64,000 nucleotides of DNA from Methyloversatilis sp. RAC08 (GCF_001713355.1 NZ_CP016448.1:2728001-2792000); one strand, 5' to 3'. Positions 1 to 11,505 are shown, numbered from the stretch's first letter. Translations and numbers: made by a program. The notes: a model not told the origin generated them from the letters alone.

Positions 1-219
1 TCCGGTGTGTTCTACTCCATCCACTCGCTGCCGGCGTTCTGGCAGACGGTGTCGCACGTCAATCCATTTTTCTACATGATCGATGGTTTCCGCTACGGCT
101 TTTTCGGCCAGTCGGATGTTTCGCCGTGGATCAGTGCCCTCGTCGCAGGCGGCAGTTTCGTGGCCTTGACTTATGCCACGCTGAAAATGCTGGCCCGCGG
201 CTACAAATTGAGAAATTGA
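1..219 (+). CDS. ABC-2 type transporter permease, C-terminal fragment
   Basis: The reading frame is open from the first base and ends at TGA 217-219, so only the last 72 residues are present. They contain the HVNPFFYMIDGFRYGFFG stretch and a final membrane helix, typical of the C-terminus of the YadH/NodJ-type ABC-2 permease family. Such proteins are inner-membrane subunits of an ATP-driven exporter whose ATPase gene normally lies just upstream, here outside the window. The stop is followed after one base by bolA, so the two are probably co-transcribed. Substrate unknown. Confidence 0.85.
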   Translation, partial: SGVFYSIHSLPAFWQTVSHVNPFFYMIDGFRYGFFGQSDVSPWISALVAGGSFVALTYATLKMLARGYKLRN

Positions 220-220
220 T

Positions 221-1724
<1,504 letters not shown>

Positions 1725-1756
1725 GCGCCGCCGAATCACCCATCAAGAGGCACACC

Positions 1757-2398
1757 GTGCAAGGCATCACCCTCGCCCTGTCCAAGGGTCGCATTTTCGA
1801 AGAAACGCTGCCGCTGCTCGCGGCAGCCGGCATCGAACCGACCGATGATCCCGAAACGTCGCGCAAGCTCATTATCGGCACCAACCGGCCGGATGTACGC
1901 CTGGTCATCGTGCGCGCGTCGGATACACCGACCTATGTCCAGTACGGCGCGGCCGACATCGGCATCGCCGGCAAGGATGTGCTGCTGGAACACGGCGGCG
2001 CCGGCCTGTACCAGCCGATCGACCTGAAGATTGCGTGCTGCCGGCTGAGCGTGGCAACGCAGGCCGGTTTCGACTACGAGCAGGCGGTGCGCCGCGGCGC
2101 GCGCCTCAAGGTGGCGACCAAGTATGTGCACACGGCGCGCGAACATTTCGCGGCCAAGGGCGTCCACGTCGACCTGATCAAGCTGTACGGATCGATGGAA
2201 CTGGCGCCGCTGGTCGGTCTGGCCGACGCCATCGTCGATCTGGTCAGCAGCGGCGGCACGCTGCGTGCGAACAATCTGGTCGAGGTCGAACACATCATGG
2301 ACATCAGCTCGCGTCTCATCATCAATCAGGCTTCACTGAAGGTGAAGCACGATGCGCTGTCGCCGATACTCGAGGCGATCGCCGGGGCGGTGCAATGA
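1757..2398 (+). CDS. hisG: ATP phosphoribosyltransferase, short form
   Basis: A 213-residue catalytic subunit that condenses ATP with PRPP in the first step of histidine synthesis. It begins at GTG 1757 with the typical [13 protein letters not shown] start. At 213 residues it is the short HisG type, which lacks the C-terminal regulatory domain and in known cases works in a hetero-octamer with HisZ. No hisZ is present in this window. The stop overlaps the hisD start (ATGA), implying translational coupling. Confidence 0.97.
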   Translation: MQGITLALSKGRIFEETLPLLAAAGIEPTDDPETSRKLIIGTNRPDVRLVIVRASDTPTYVQYGAADIGIAGKDVLLEHGGAGLYQPIDLKIACCRLSVATQAGFDYEQAVRRGARLKVATKYVHTAREHFAAKGVHVDLIKLYGSMELAPLVGLADAIVDLVSSGGTLRANNLVEVEHIMDISSRLIINQASLKVKHDALSPILEAIAGAVQ

Positions 2399-3699
2399 GT
2401 ACGGCCATCCGACGCATGGATTCCGGCGCGCCGGATTTCATCGAACAGCTCGATGCGCTGCTCGCCTTCGATGCTTCGACCGACGACGCCATCGAAGCGG
2501 CCGTGGCCGGCATCCTGCGCGACGTGCGCGCGCGCGGCGACGAAGCCGTACTCGACTGCACGCGCCGCTTCGACCGCCTCAACGCGGCGTCGATGGTCGA
2601 ACTCGAACTGCCACGCAGCGTGCTCGACGAGGCCTATGCAAGCCTGGGCGACGAGCAGCGTGCGGCGTTGGTGGAGGCGGCCGACCGCGTGCGCCTGTAT
2701 CACGAGCGCCAGAAGCAGGTGTCGTGGGAATACACCGAAGCCGACGGCACCAAGCTGGGCCAGAAGGTGACGCCGCTTGATCGTGTCGGCCTGTATGTGC
2801 CGGGCGGCCGCGCGTCCTACCCCAGTTCGGTGCTGATGAACGCCGTGCCGGCCAAGGTGGCGGGCGTGTCGGAATTGATCATGGTCGTGCCGACGCCGGG
2901 TGGCGAGCGCAATGCGCTGGTGCTTGCGGCCGCCGCCATCACCGGGGTCGATCGCGTGTTCACGATAGGGGGCGCCCAGGCGGTCGGAGCGCTAGCCTAC
3001 GGCACACAAAGCATTCCGCAGGTGGACAAGATCGTCGGTCCGGGCAATGCCTACGTGGCCAGCGCCAAGCGCCGGGTGTTCGGTACGGTCGGCATCGACA
3101 TGGTGGCCGGTCCGTCCGAGGTGCTGATCATTTCCGATGGCCACGGCAATCCGGACTGGGTGGCGATGGACCTGTTCGCCCAGGCCGAGCATGACGAGCT
3201 GGCTCAGTCCATACTGCTGTGCACCGATGCCGCGTTCATCGATCGCGTTCATGCTTCGATCGACCGCATGCTGCCCGGCATGCCACGGCGCGACACCATC
3301 ACCACGTCCCTCGCCAATCGCGGGGCGCTGATCAAGGTGCGCGACCTGGGCGAGGCGTGCGACATCGCCAACCGGATCGCGCCGGAGCACCTGGAAATCT
3401 GCACGGAAACGCCGCGTGATTGGGTGGACCGCATCCGGCACGCGGGCGCGATGTTCCTTGGCCACTACTCGGTCGAGGCACTTGGCGACTACTGCGCCGG
3501 CCCGAACCACGTGCTGCCGACCATGCGCAGCGCGCGCTTCTCCAGCCCGCTCGGCGTGTACGACTTCCAGAAGCGCACGTCCATCCTCGAAATTTCCGCT
3601 GAAGGCGCGCAGAAGCTTGGTCGCATCGCGTCGGTGCTCGCGCATGGCGAAGGTCTGCAGGCGCACGCTCGTTCGGCGGAAATGCGCCTGAGGGACTGA
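2395..3699 (+). CDS. hisD: Histidinol dehydrogenase
   Basis: A 434-residue zinc enzyme that makes the last two NAD-dependent oxidations of histidinol to histidine. The family signature region [18 protein letters not shown] and the motifs IVGPGNAYV and AGPSEVLI are present. The frame is open further upstream, but the start overlapping the hisG stop at 2395 gives the expected N-terminus and length. In related genomes hisC follows directly. Here the plus-strand histidine genes stop at this point and a hairpin follows the gene. Confidence 0.97.
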   Translation: MSTAIRRMDSGAPDFIEQLDALLAFDASTDDAIEAAVAGILRDVRARGDEAVLDCTRRFDRLNAASMVELELPRSVLDEAYASLGDEQRAALVEAADRVRLYHERQKQVSWEYTEADGTKLGQKVTPLDRVGLYVPGGRASYPSSVLMNAVPAKVAGVSELIMVVPTPGGERNALVLAAAAITGVDRVFTIGGAQAVGALAYGTQSIPQVDKIVGPGNAYVASAKRRVFGTVGIDMVAGPSEVLIISDGHGNPDWVAMDLFAQAEHDELAQSILLCTDAAFIDRVHASIDRMLPGMPRRDTITTSLANRGALIKVRDLGEACDIANRIAPEHLEICTETPRDWVDRIRHAGAMFLGHYSVEALGDYCAGPNHVLPTMRSARFSSPLGVYDFQKRTSILEISAEGAQKLGRIASVLAHGEGLQAHARSAEMRLRD

Positions 3700-3713
3700 T
3701 TCCCCCGACTGCG

Positions 3714-3743
3714 GTGACTCGGCGTACAGTGGCGCCGGGTCAC
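3714..3743 (+). other. Hairpin downstream of hisD
   Basis: Two 11-base arms, 3714-3724 and 3733-3743, can pair with one G-U pair around an 8-base loop. No T-run follows, so it is not a textbook intrinsic terminator. It sits just after hisD, where the ancestral operon would have continued into hisC. It may mark the 3' end of the murA-hisGD transcript or protect it. Function inferred from position only. Confidence 0.4.
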
Positions 3744-3800
3744 GCGTCGGCAGGGTAGTCGGCGCGCATCAATGCAGTGATGCGGATGAGGGGAGTGCGC

Positions 3801-4610
3801 ATGCAGCCATCGGAACTGCCGACCGGAGACAGTCCGGCCCGGGGTGATGCACAGGGGCTTCCGTTTCCGGTCGTCCGCGAAGTGGGTTTGTTCGCGCCGT
3901 TCGACTGGCTTGCCAAGGGCGCTGCGGATCTAGCAGGCAATCCGGCCGCCAGCATTTTCTATGGCGGCTGCTTCGCCTTCATGGGTGTGCTGCTTTCAGT
4001 CGTGTTCAGCCATGCCTATCACCTCACCTCGGCGCTGGTCTGCGGCTTCCTGCTGCTGGGTCCTTTCCTTTCGCTCGGCCTGTACGACCTGTCGCGCCGA
4101 CGCGAAGCCGGTGAATCTCCCATGCTGGCGCATTCGCTCACCGCTGGCCAGCATAACGCGGGGGCAATCGGCGTATTCGCCGTGGTACTGATCATCATCT
4201 TTCTCGTGTGGGCGCGCGCGTCGCTCGTCGTCTTCGCGCTGTTCTATACCTCTGAAATGCCGTCCGTCAGCCGCTTCGTCGAACAGGTGGTCAGCCTGCA
4301 GAACGTCGAGTTCCTGATGGCCTATGCGCTGGTCGGCTTCATCTTTGCGTCACTTGTATTCGGTGCCAGTGTGGTCGCCATACCGTTGATGCTGGACCGG
4401 CGGCAGGACGCGGTGACTTCGATGCTGGCGAGCCTGATCGCGCTCGGCCGCAACCCCGGCCCGATGCTGGTGTGGGCGGTGCTGATCGTATTGCTGACCG
4501 TGGCCGGCTTCACGACGCTGTTCCTCGGCCTGATCGTGCTGATGCCGCTGATCGGGCACGCGACATGGCATGCCTACAGGGCGCTGGTCGAACCGCTGCC
4601 AGCGCCCTGA
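3801..4610 (+). CDS. DUF2189 family integral membrane protein
   Basis: About 269 residues if started at ATG 3801, preceded at good spacing by AGGGGAG. An in-frame ATG at 3777 lacks such a site. The protein has a short cytoplasmic N-terminus followed by about six hydrophobic segments and contains LGLYDLSRRREAGE, matching the uncharacterised DUF2189 family. No enzymatic motif is visible. It lies inside the interrupted histidine cluster and has no obvious role there. It faces the PEP-CTERM gene convergently, 26 bases away. Confidence 0.8.
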   Translation: MQPSELPTGDSPARGDAQGLPFPVVREVGLFAPFDWLAKGAADLAGNPAASIFYGGCFAFMGVLLSVVFSHAYHLTSALVCGFLLLGPFLSLGLYDLSRRREAGESPMLAHSLTAGQHNAGAIGVFAVVLIIIFLVWARASLVVFALFYTSEMPSVSRFVEQVVSLQNVEFLMAYALVGFIFASLVFGASVVAIPLMLDRRQDAVTSMLASLIALGRNPGPMLVWAVLIVLLTVAGFTTLFLGLIVLMPLIGHATWHAYRALVEPLPAP

Positions 4611-4636
4611 GCTCTCCCGCCCGGCGCGCCGGTGCG

Positions 4637-5365
4637 TTATCGGCGCAGGCGCGCGGCCACCAGCGCAAGGCCTGCCAACATCATCCAGCCTCCGGACACT
4701 TCCGGCACTGGCGACACCGATACCGAAAATGCTGCGAGGTCTGGTTGCGCGCTCGCGTGGTCGCCGTCCGTGAAGCCGGTCCAGTTCGATGCGGCATTGA
4801 CCAGCAGCCGATAGGCCGCGAAATCCGCTTCGCCGCTGCGCGGCCCGGTGTATTCGGCGAAGTCGGTGCTGGCCGGCAGAATGACGGCGTTGACGCCGGC
4901 CTGCAGCCCGGCGGCAGCCAGCGCGATCGTGGCCGCGGCGTTTGCTTCGGACGACACCGCGGCGAGGAAGGTGGTCGGGCTGTTGGCAGCCGTGCCCAGG
5001 TAGGCGTACACGGTTTCGGCCGTGCTGCTCAGCGCGCGGCTGCCTGACGAGGTCAGCGTGCCGATCGATGCCGCGCGGCCGGCCTGATCGATCTGGCTGA
5101 AGCGGATCACGCTGCCGGCCGAAATAGCTGCCGCGCCGATACTCCAGGTGTGAAAGCCCTCGGCGCTTGAAAATGCGGCGCCGCCCCAGTTGCTGTCCGT
5201 GAAGTAGATCGTGCTGTCGGCAGCCAGTTCGGCCAGGGCGACGATCGCCCAGCCGTCTTCATCGGTATTCAGTGCGGTGAACGCAATGTCACCGGTACTC
5301 AGTGCGAATGTGTGCTGCGCCGACAGGCACAGCGAGACAGCCAGAAGCTTGCGTGCTGACAACAT
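4637..5365 (-). CDS. PEP-CTERM sorting-domain protein (exosortase substrate)
   Basis: A 242-residue secreted protein with a signal peptide of about 21 residues. The middle is rich in Ala, Ser and Thr, with STIYFTDSNWGG and FHTWSIGAAA segments like lamin-tail-like extracellular proteins. It ends with VPEVSGG, a hydrophobic helix and RLRR, the tripartite PEP-CTERM layout recognised by exosortase in EPS-producing bacteria. A GGAGAG site precedes ATG 5365. A GC-rich hairpin (5393-5411) lies in the 181-base gap upstream. No exosortase is encoded here, so processing genes must be elsewhere. Confidence 0.8.
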   Translation of the reverse strand: MLSARKLLAVSLCLSAQHTFALSTGDIAFTALNTDEDGWAIVALAELAADSTIYFTDSNWGGAAFSSAEGFHTWSIGAAAISAGSVIRFSQIDQAGRAASIGTLTSSGSRALSSTAETVYAYLGTAANSPTTFLAAVSSEANAAATIALAAAGLQAGVNAVILPASTDFAEYTGPRSGEADFAAYRLLVNAASNWTGFTDGDHASAQPDLAAFSVSVSPVPEVSGGWMMLAGLALVAARLRR

Positions 5366-5546
5366 GGGACTCTCCTCGGGAAATGTGACGAACCGCCCCG
5401 GTGGGGGGCGGATTTCTTCGGGTGTGTCCCTGGCAGCCCTACAAATGCTGCTTGTCTATTTATTCATTGTGCATACACCCGGCCCAAGAGTATTCCATGC
5501 GGATGAAATGATCAAACGCCGTAGCTTCGGGCAACGTAGGGCGGAG

Positions 5547-6164
5547 TCAGCGCAAGGTCATGCCGGTCCAGCCATCCTTGCGCAGGCAGTCGTACAGGCC
5601 GCGGGTGACGGTCTTGGCGACCGGATCGGGTTCGTGGCCGGCGCCAAGTGTCGACAGGCAGACTGCCTGTGAAGCCATCAGTGCGGAGCCATCGGCGCCG
5701 GCCTTGGCCCACATGGCAATGGTGATGCGTGACAGCGGATCTTTCGGCACCGCCGGTTTGGCAGCGACGGCGGTTGCCGGACGGGCTGCGCCGGCCTTCT
5801 TCTCTGCCGGTGCAACGCCGGAATAGGGGGCCGCAGCCGGCTTGGAATCTGCAGCGGCGCCCGCAGCCCCGGCAGAAGCCGCTGCCGCGGCCACTGGCGC
5901 GGCAGCGGCTTCTTCGGCATCGACTGCATCCTCATCCACGGGCGCGAATCCGAGCTGCGACAGTTCTTCCATTGACCGCGTCCACCAGCCCTTTTCGTCC
6001 ATGCACCGGGAGAAGGCGCTGCGCTCCGAAGTGGTGCGCTTGCATTCGGCTTCAGCGCGGCGGAAGTCCTCACCGCCGGCGCCTTGCTTGAATGAAATGC
6101 CGGTGCAGCCGGCGAGTGCGGCGATCAGGGCGGACTGGAGCAGGGTGCGGGCAAAGCGATGCAT
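5547..6164 (-). CDS. Putative lipoprotein with Ala/Pro-rich linker
   Basis: About 205 residues from ATG 6164. The N-terminus is a type II signal peptide with lipobox LAGC, so Cys18 or so would be lipidated. A conserved-looking N-terminal part (AECKRTTSERSAFSRCMDEKGWW) is joined by a low-complexity Ala/Pro/Lys linker to a C-terminal part ending CLRKDGWTGMTLR. The two halves resemble each other around C-x-x-x-K/R-GW, suggesting a duplicated small domain with paired cysteines. No function recognised. A longer start at 6236 would bury the signal peptide and was rejected. Confidence 0.7.
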   Translation of the reverse strand: MHRFARTLLQSALIAALAGCTGISFKQGAGGEDFRRAEAECKRTTSERSAFSRCMDEKGWWTRSMEELSQLGFAPVDEDAVDAEEAAAAPVAAAAASAGAAGAAADSKPAAAPYSGVAPAEKKAGAARPATAVAAKPAVPKDPLSRITIAMWAKAGADGSALMASQAVCLSTLGAGHEPDPVAKTVTRGLYDCLRKDGWTGMTLR

Positions 6165-6232
6165 GACTGAACGACCGGAGAAAATGTACCCGAAGGCTCT
6201 AGCAAGAAGCGCTCCGCAGTTGCGAAAGCCGG

Positions 6233-7309
6233 TCAAGAAACCTGGAGGATGTCCCGCAACGCTGCGACCAGCGATGCGCAGTGCGCATCGGTTCCGACCG
6301 TGATGCGCAGAAACCGGTCGATGCGCGCGGCCTTGAAGTGCCGTACCAGGATGCGCCGCTCGCGCAGTGCCAGCGCCAGCGCGGCGGCGTCGTGCGCCGG
6401 ATGGCGGGCGAACAGGAAGTTGGCCGCAGATGGCAATACTTCGAAGCCCAGCGCGGACAGGTCAGCGCGCAGCACTTCCCGGCTCGCCATGACGCGCCGG
6501 CGCGTCTGTTCGAACCATTCGACATCCTCGATCGAAGCCGTGGCGCCAACAAGGGCCAGGCGGTCGAGCGGGTAGGAGTTGAAGCTGTCCTTCACCCGCG
6601 TCAGCGCTTCGATCAATGCCGGGTGACCAACGGCGAAACCCACGCGCAGACCGGCCAGCGAACGCGATTTCGACAGCGTCTGCGTGACCAGCAGATTGGG
6701 GTGGCGATCAATCAGCGCGACCGCCGACTCGCCGCCGAAATCGATGTAGGCCTCGTCGATGACCACCGGGCAATCGGGCACTGCAGCAGCAAGCCGGTCG
6801 ATGTCGTCCAGCGGCAGCAGGCAGCCGGTCGGTGCGTTCGGATTCGGAAAGATCACCGCGCCGGGCCGGCGCGCGATGAGGTCGTCGACACGGATCTTGA
6901 ACTGAGCGTCCAGCGGCACGCGCTCGAAGGCGATGCCGTACAGCTGACAGTAGACCGGGTAGAAGCTGTAGGTGATGTCCGGGAAAACCAGCGGCCGGTC
7001 GTGCTTCAGCAGACCGATGAAGGTGTGCGCCAGCACCTCGTCGGAACTGTTGCCGACGAAGACCTGATCCGGCCCGATACCGAAACGTGCGGCGATCGCT
7101 TCGCGCAGCATCTGACCCGTCGGTTCCGGGTACAGCTTCAGCCGGTCGCCGTCACGGCCCAGTTCGGCCTGTATGGCCGCCACGGCGCGCGGGCTCGGCG
7201 GGTAGGGGCACTCGTTGGTGTTGAGCTTGATCAGGCCTTCGATTTTCGGTTGTTCGCCCGGTGTGTAGGGCGACAGGGTGCGGACGACGGGGCTCCAGAA
7301 CTGGCTCAT
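6233..7309 (-). CDS. hisC: Histidinol-phosphate aminotransferase
   Basis: A 358-residue PLP-dependent aminotransferase of fold type I, converting imidazole-acetol phosphate to histidinol phosphate. The N-terminus [18 protein letters not shown] and the lysine site [13 protein letters not shown] are diagnostic. The start at ATG 7309 is chosen because it gives the usual N-terminus; the frame stays open far upstream only as a shadow of hisB and hisH. The gene is inverted relative to all other his genes here and is divergent from hisB, with 150 bases between the two starts. Confidence 0.96.
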   Translation of the reverse strand: MSQFWSPVVRTLSPYTPGEQPKIEGLIKLNTNECPYPPSPRAVAAIQAELGRDGDRLKLYPEPTGQMLREAIAARFGIGPDQVFVGNSSDEVLAHTFIGLLKHDRPLVFPDITYSFYPVYCQLYGIAFERVPLDAQFKIRVDDLIARRPGAVIFPNPNAPTGCLLPLDDIDRLAAAVPDCPVVIDEAYIDFGGESAVALIDRHPNLLVTQTLSKSRSLAGLRVGFAVGHPALIEALTRVKDSFNSYPLDRLALVGATASIEDVEWFEQTRRRVMASREVLRADLSALGFEVLPSAANFLFARHPAHDAAALALALRERRILVRHFKAARIDRFLRITVGTDAHCASLVAALRDILQVS

Positions 7310-7371
7310 GATGATCGCGGCGGTGACATGTTGAAACGGAAAACGGGCAGCCAGCGCGACGGGCGTCGCAA

Positions 7372-7399
7372 ATGACCCTGTGCGAGTCGATGTTATCAT
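7372..7399 (+). promoter_or_regulatory. Candidate sigma-70 promoter for hisB
   Basis: TATCAT at 7394-7399 (5 of 6 to the -10 consensus) with a weak -35-like ATGACC at 7372-7377, 16 bases apart. It lies in the hisC-hisB divergent gap. A small hairpin (7415-7429) falls in the predicted 5' leader of hisB. Since hisC is inverted, hisB-HAFIE needs its own promoter. Prediction from bases only. Confidence 0.35.
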
Positions 7400-7459
7400 T
7401 CGCCACTTGCGATTCCGGCGTTGCGCCGGGGCGATTTTCCGACGGCGATCCGACCATTC

Positions 7460-8047
7460 ATGCGGCAAGCAGACATCACGCGCAACACGCTCGAAACCCA
7501 GATCAGCGTGCGCATCAATCTCGATGGCAGCGGCCAGGGCAAGCTCGACACCGGCATTCCGTTCCTTGACCACATGCTCGACCAGATCGTTCGCCACGGC
7601 CTGATCGATCTGGAAGTCAGTGCGAAGGGCGACCTCGAAATCGATGCCCACCACACGGTGGAAGATGTCGGCATCTCGCTGGGTCAGGCCTACGCCAAGG
7701 CGGTTGGCGACAAGAAGGGGCTGCGCCGCTACGGCCACGCCTACGTGCCGCTCGACGAAGCGATGTCGCGCGTCGTGGTTGATCTGTCCGGCCGTCCGGG
7801 CCTTGTCTACAACGTCGATTACACGCGGGCGCGCATCGGAGATTTCGACGTCGACCTGGTGCGCGAATTCTTCCAGGGCTTCGTCAATCACGCGCTCGTC
7901 ACACTGCACATCGACAATCTGCGCGGAATCAATGCCCACCATCAGTGCGAAACAGTGTTCAAGGCCTTTGCCAGAGCCTTGCGTGCGGCCAGCGAGCGCG
8001 ATGATCGCGCCTCCGGCCAGATGCCGTCGACCAAGGGCTCGCTCTGA
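7460..8047 (+). CDS. hisB: Imidazoleglycerol-phosphate dehydratase
   Basis: A 195-residue monofunctional dehydratase of the histidine pathway. It shows the metal-binding signatures [24 protein letters not shown] and NAHHQCET. There is no HAD phosphatase domain, unlike the bifunctional enterobacterial HisB, so histidinol phosphatase must be encoded elsewhere. ATG 7460 gives the normal N-terminus; an upstream alternative at 7421 adds 13 atypical residues. It is the first gene of the hisBHAFIE run. Confidence 0.97.
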   Translation: MRQADITRNTLETQISVRINLDGSGQGKLDTGIPFLDHMLDQIVRHGLIDLEVSAKGDLEIDAHHTVEDVGISLGQAYAKAVGDKKGLRRYGHAYVPLDEAMSRVVVDLSGRPGLVYNVDYTRARIGDFDVDLVREFFQGFVNHALVTLHIDNLRGINAHHQCETVFKAFARALRAASERDDRASGQMPSTKGSL

Positions 8048-8104
8048 GCGTTCGCCTGATTTCGAGCCCCACCATTCCGCGTCCCACTCCTTTCCGCGCC
8101 ACTC

Positions 8105-8740
8105 ATGACCCGCGTTGTCATCATCGATTACGGTATGGGCAACCTGCGTTCGGTCGCCAAGGCGATCGGACACATTGCGCCGGCTGCTGACGTCGTCGTC
8201 AGCAGCGACCCGCGCGATGTCGCAGCGGCCGATCGGATCGTTTTTCCGGGGCAGGGGGCCATGCCCGACTGCATGCGCGAACTCGATCTGCGCCAGTTGC
8301 GCAGCACGGTGATCGATGCTGCCGCAACGAAGCCTTTCCTCGGCATCTGCATCGGCCTGCAGATGTTGTTCGAACACAGCGAAGAGGGTGATCATCCGGG
8401 CCTTGGTGTGCTGGATGGCGAAGTCCGGCGTTTCGACAATCCGGTCGACCCGGTTGGCGGCGCCCGCCTGAAGGTGCCGCACATGGGCTGGAACGGCGTG
8501 CGGCAGACAGTGAAACACCCGCTCTGGGCAGGAATTCCCGATGAAGAGCGTTTCTACTTCGTACACAGTTACTATGTGGTGCCGCGGAACGCTGCCGTGA
8601 CTGCAGGTGAAACCTGTTATGGCGCGCCCTTTACCAGCGCCATAGCGCGGGATAATATTTTCGCCGTTCAGTTCCATCCTGAAAAGAGCGCACACGCCGG
8701 ACTGCGCCTGCTGGCCAACTTCATCGACTGGACACCCTGA
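8105..8740 (+). CDS. hisH: Imidazole glycerol phosphate synthase, glutaminase subunit
   Basis: A 211-residue class I glutamine amidotransferase that supplies ammonia to HisF. The nucleophile elbow [13 protein letters not shown] (Cys about residue 83) and the His-Glu pair in VQFHPEKS are present. It begins with [14 protein letters not shown], the family N-terminus. It lies 57 bases after hisB and before hisA, the normal order. Confidence 0.97.
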   Translation: MTRVVIIDYGMGNLRSVAKAIGHIAPAADVVVSSDPRDVAAADRIVFPGQGAMPDCMRELDLRQLRSTVIDAAATKPFLGICIGLQMLFEHSEEGDHPGLGVLDGEVRRFDNPVDPVGGARLKVPHMGWNGVRQTVKHPLWAGIPDEERFYFVHSYYVVPRNAAVTAGETCYGAPFTSAIARDNIFAVQFHPEKSAHAGLRLLANFIDWTP

Positions 8741-8816
8741 TGAACGAAGCCGGGCAGCGCAGCCCGACGATGAACGCCACAGACACCCCTTTTCTGACCC
8801 GACCCGACCTCGTGCC

Positions 8817-9563
8817 ATGCTGCTGATTCCTGCCATCGACCTCAAGGACGGCCACTGCGTACGCCTCAAGCAAGGCGACATGGATGTGGTGACCGTATTT
8901 TCGGAAGACCCGGCTGCCATGGCCCGGCACTGGCTGGACGCTGGCGCGCGCCGCCTGCATCTGGTCGACCTGAACGGCGCCGTGGCCGGAAAGCCGAAGA
9001 ACGAATCAGCCATCAAGGCCATCGTGCGTGAGCTGGGTGACGAAATCCCGATCCAGCTCGGCGGGGGCATTCGTGACCTGGACACCATCGAGCGCTACCT
9101 CGATGACGGCATCAGTTACGTCATCATCGGCACCGCGGCAGTGAAGAGCCCGGGTTTCGTGCATGACGCCTGCGGTGCGTTCCCAGGGCACATCATCGTC
9201 GGGCTGGATGCGCGCGACGGCAAGGTTGCGGTCGACGGCTGGTCCAAGATGACCGGTCACGACGTGGTCGACCTGGCGAAGAAGTTCGAGGATCAGGGCG
9301 TCGAAGCGGTCGTATACACCGACATCGGTCGAGACGGCATGCTGGGTGGTGTGAACATCGAGGCGACCGTCAAGCTTGCCCAAGCCCTGCGCATTCCCGT
9401 CATCGCCTCGGGTGGAGTAACCAATATGGACGACATCCGCGCGCTGTGTGCGGTCGAGGACGAGGGCGTCATGGGCGCCATCACCGGACGTGCAATCTAT
9501 GAGGGTACGCTCGATTTCGCGGCGGCCCAGGCCGAAGTCGACCGTCTCAACGGCGACGCCTGA
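8817..9563 (+). CDS. hisA: Phosphoribosylformimino-5-aminoimidazole carboxamide ribotide isomerase
   Basis: A 248-residue TIM-barrel isomerase acting fourth in histidine synthesis. The N-terminal [17 protein letters not shown] strand with catalytic Asp8, the YTDIGRDGM motif with the second catalytic Asp, and the phosphate-binding VIASGGV motif are all present. It is paralogous to the neighbouring hisF, as usual. Start ATG 8817 gives the exact family N-terminus. Confidence 0.97.
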   Translation: MLLIPAIDLKDGHCVRLKQGDMDVVTVFSEDPAAMARHWLDAGARRLHLVDLNGAVAGKPKNESAIKAIVRELGDEIPIQLGGGIRDLDTIERYLDDGISYVIIGTAAVKSPGFVHDACGAFPGHIIVGLDARDGKVAVDGWSKMTGHDVVDLAKKFEDQGVEAVVYTDIGRDGMLGGVNIEATVKLAQALRIPVIASGGVTNMDDIRALCAVEDEGVMGAITGRAIYEGTLDFAAAQAEVDRLNGDA

Positions 9564-9596
9564 TCCACTTTTTGTCGCGCGCGGCGCGGGAGTTCC

Positions 9597-10367
9597 ATGC
9601 TGGCCAAGCGCATCATTCCCTGTCTGGACGTCAATGCCGGCCGCGTGGTCAAGGGTGTCAATTTTGTCGCCCTCAAGGACGCTGGCGATCCGGTTGAAAT
9701 TGCCCGTCGCTACGACGAACAGGGCGCAGACGAACTGACCTTCCTCGACATCACCGCCAGCTCGGACGCGCGCGACATCATCCTGCACGTCGTCGAGCGG
9801 GTCGCCGATCAGGTGTTCATCCCGCTGACGGTGGGCGGTGGCGTGCGCGCGGTAGAAGACGTGCGCCGCCTGCTCAACGCCGGCGCCGACAAGGTGAGCA
9901 TGAATACGGCGGCGATCAACGATCCCGAACTGGTCGCCCGGGCATCCGGCAAGGTCGGCTCGCAGTGCATCGTGGTCGCGATCGACGCAAAGCGGGTAGC
10001 CGACCGCGACGGTCAGCCGCACTGGGAGGTTTTTACCCACGGCGGGCGCAACGCCACCGGGCTGGACGCAATCGCCTGGGCGCAGAAGGTCGAATCACTC
10101 GGTGCCGGTGAAATCCTGCTCACCAGCATGGATCGCGATGGAACGAAGAGCGGTTTCGATCTGGCGCTGACGCGCGCGGTGTCGGACGCGGTGCGCATTC
10201 CGGTCATCGCCTCGGGAGGTGTCGGCACACTCGACCATCTGGTAGACGGCGTGCTCGAAGGCGGCGCCGACGCCGTGCTGGCGGCCAGCATTTTCCACTT
10301 CGGCGAACACACGGTGCGAGAGGCCAAGGAACGCATGCGCAGCCGAGGCATCGAGGTCAGGCTGTGA
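9597..10367 (+). CDS. hisF: Imidazole glycerol phosphate synthase, cyclase subunit
   Basis: A 256-residue TIM barrel forming the IGP synthase with HisH, producing imidazole glycerol phosphate and AICAR. It shows [20 protein letters not shown] with catalytic Asp11, the [11 protein letters not shown] motif with the second Asp, and VIASGGVG. A good GCGGGAG ribosome site precedes ATG 9597. Its TGA overlaps the GTG start of hisI (GTGA), indicating translational coupling. Confidence 0.98.
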   Translation: MLAKRIIPCLDVNAGRVVKGVNFVALKDAGDPVEIARRYDEQGADELTFLDITASSDARDIILHVVERVADQVFIPLTVGGGVRAVEDVRRLLNAGADKVSMNTAAINDPELVARASGKVGSQCIVVAIDAKRVADRDGQPHWEVFTHGGRNATGLDAIAWAQKVESLGAGEILLTSMDRDGTKSGFDLALTRAVSDAVRIPVIASGGVGTLDHLVDGVLEGGADAVLAASIFHFGEHTVREAKERMRSRGIEVRL

Positions 10368-10753
10368 GCGGGCCGGCCTGGGCTGACGAAGTCGAGTGGG
10401 ACGCCAACGGCCTGCTGCCGGTCATCGTGCAGGAGGCATCGAGCGGCGATGTGCTGATGTTCGCGTGGATGAATCGTGAAGCGCTGGCCCGCACGGCTGA
10501 ACTGCGCGAAGCCGTCTTCTGGTCGCGTTCGCGCGGCCGGCTGTGGCACAAGGGCGAGGAATCGGGCCACACGCAGAAGGTGCTGGACATTCGCCTCGAC
10601 TGCGACCGCGACGTGCTGCTGCTGAAAGTTGAACAAACAGGCGGAATCGCCTGCCATACCGGACGTCACAGCTGCTTTTTCCATGCCTTGACGGACGACG
10701 GCTGGGAAACGACCGAGCCCGTACTCAAGAATCCGGACGACATCTACAAATGA
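10364..10753 (+). CDS. hisI: Phosphoribosyl-AMP cyclohydrolase
   Basis: A 129-residue zinc enzyme that opens the adenine ring of PR-AMP. It contains [23 protein letters not shown] and the metal/cysteine motif [10 protein letters not shown] followed by [10 protein letters not shown]. It is the stand-alone form, separate from hisE. It starts with GTG overlapping the hisF stop, and its own stop overlaps the hisE start (ATGA). Confidence 0.96.
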   Translation: MSGPAWADEVEWDANGLLPVIVQEASSGDVLMFAWMNREALARTAELREAVFWSRSRGRLWHKGEESGHTQKVLDIRLDCDRDVLLLKVEQTGGIACHTGRHSCFFHALTDDGWETTEPVLKNPDDIYK

Positions 10754-11073
10754 TCGATATTGAAGTGTTGCATCGAGTGGCGCAGACCATCGCCGAACGC
10801 AAGCTGGCTGAACCCGGCTCGTCGTATGTGTCGTCGCTGCTGCACAAGGGCACCGACGCGATCTGCAAGAAGGTGATCGAAGAAGCGGCGGAAACCATCA
10901 TGGCTTCGAAGGATGGCGACGCCGGTCACCTGGTGAAGGAAGTGTGCGACCTCTGGTTCCACAGCATGGTGCTGCTTGCGCACCACGGCCTGACGGTCGA
11001 TGACGTGCTGCACGAATTTCGTCGCCGCGAAGGCATTTCCGGTCTGGACGAAAAACGTTCGCGCACGACCTGA
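10750..11073 (+). CDS. hisE: Phosphoribosyl-ATP pyrophosphatase
   Basis: A 107-residue all-alpha MazG-type NTP pyrophosphohydrolase performing step two of histidine synthesis. The core [18 protein letters not shown] and the KEVCDLWFH metal-binding helix are visible. It overlaps hisI by 4 bases and ends the uninterrupted histidine run. The next gene is a HIT protein 72 bases on, the standard betaproteobacterial continuation. Confidence 0.96.
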   Translation: MIDIEVLHRVAQTIAERKLAEPGSSYVSSLLHKGTDAICKKVIEEAAETIMASKDGDAGHLVKEVCDLWFHSMVLLAHHGLTVDDVLHEFRRREGISGLDEKRSRTT

Positions 11074-11145
11074 CGTGCTGTTGCAGGCACACAATACGGT
11101 AATACGCGTATCCCAGAATGCGCCCCTCACGGACACACTGACGCC

Positions 11146-11505
11146 ATGCAAGACAACGACTGCATCTTTTGCAAGATCATCAGCGGCAAGATTCCGTCGC
11201 GCAAGCTGTACGAGGATGACCTGATCTATGCCTTCCACGACATCAATCCCGTCGCGCCGGTGCACTTCCTGATCATTCCGAAGGCCCACATCCCGACGCT
11301 GTCTGACGCCGGTCCGGCGCATGAGGCGGCGCTGGGCCGCATGCTCGGCAAAGTCGGCGAACTGGCACGCGAAGCCGGTTGCACCGATGGCTATCGCACG
11401 CTGATCAACTGCGGAAGGGTGGGTCGGCAGGAGGTGTATCATCTTCATATGCATGTCGTGGGCGGGCCGGATCCCCTGCCGCCCATGCTCGTTTTCGAGA
11501 GGTAA
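11146..11505 (+). CDS. HIT (histidine triad) family nucleotide-binding protein
   Basis: A 119-residue HinT-like protein. The N-terminal [15 protein letters not shown] segment and the C-terminal triad HLHMHVVGG define the family, whose members hydrolyse AMP-linked phosphoramidates such as adenosine 5'-monophosphoramidate. The two N-terminal cysteines suggest the zinc-containing HINT subgroup. It ends 2 bases before tatA, so it is probably co-transcribed with the Tat genes. Physiological substrate unknown. Confidence 0.95.
   Translation: MQDNDCIFCKIISGKIPSRKLYEDDLIYAFHDINPVAPVHFLIIPKAHIPTLSDAGPAHEAALGRMLGKVGELAREAGCTDGYRTLINCGRVGRQEVYHLHMHVVGGPDPLPPMLVFER

Noticed and set aside
7310-9088. Minus-strand open frame continuing hisC upstream for about 590 codons
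   Set aside because: It is the antisense shadow of hisB, hisH and the start of hisA, caused by high-GC codon bias. The hisC N-terminus is clear at 7309.
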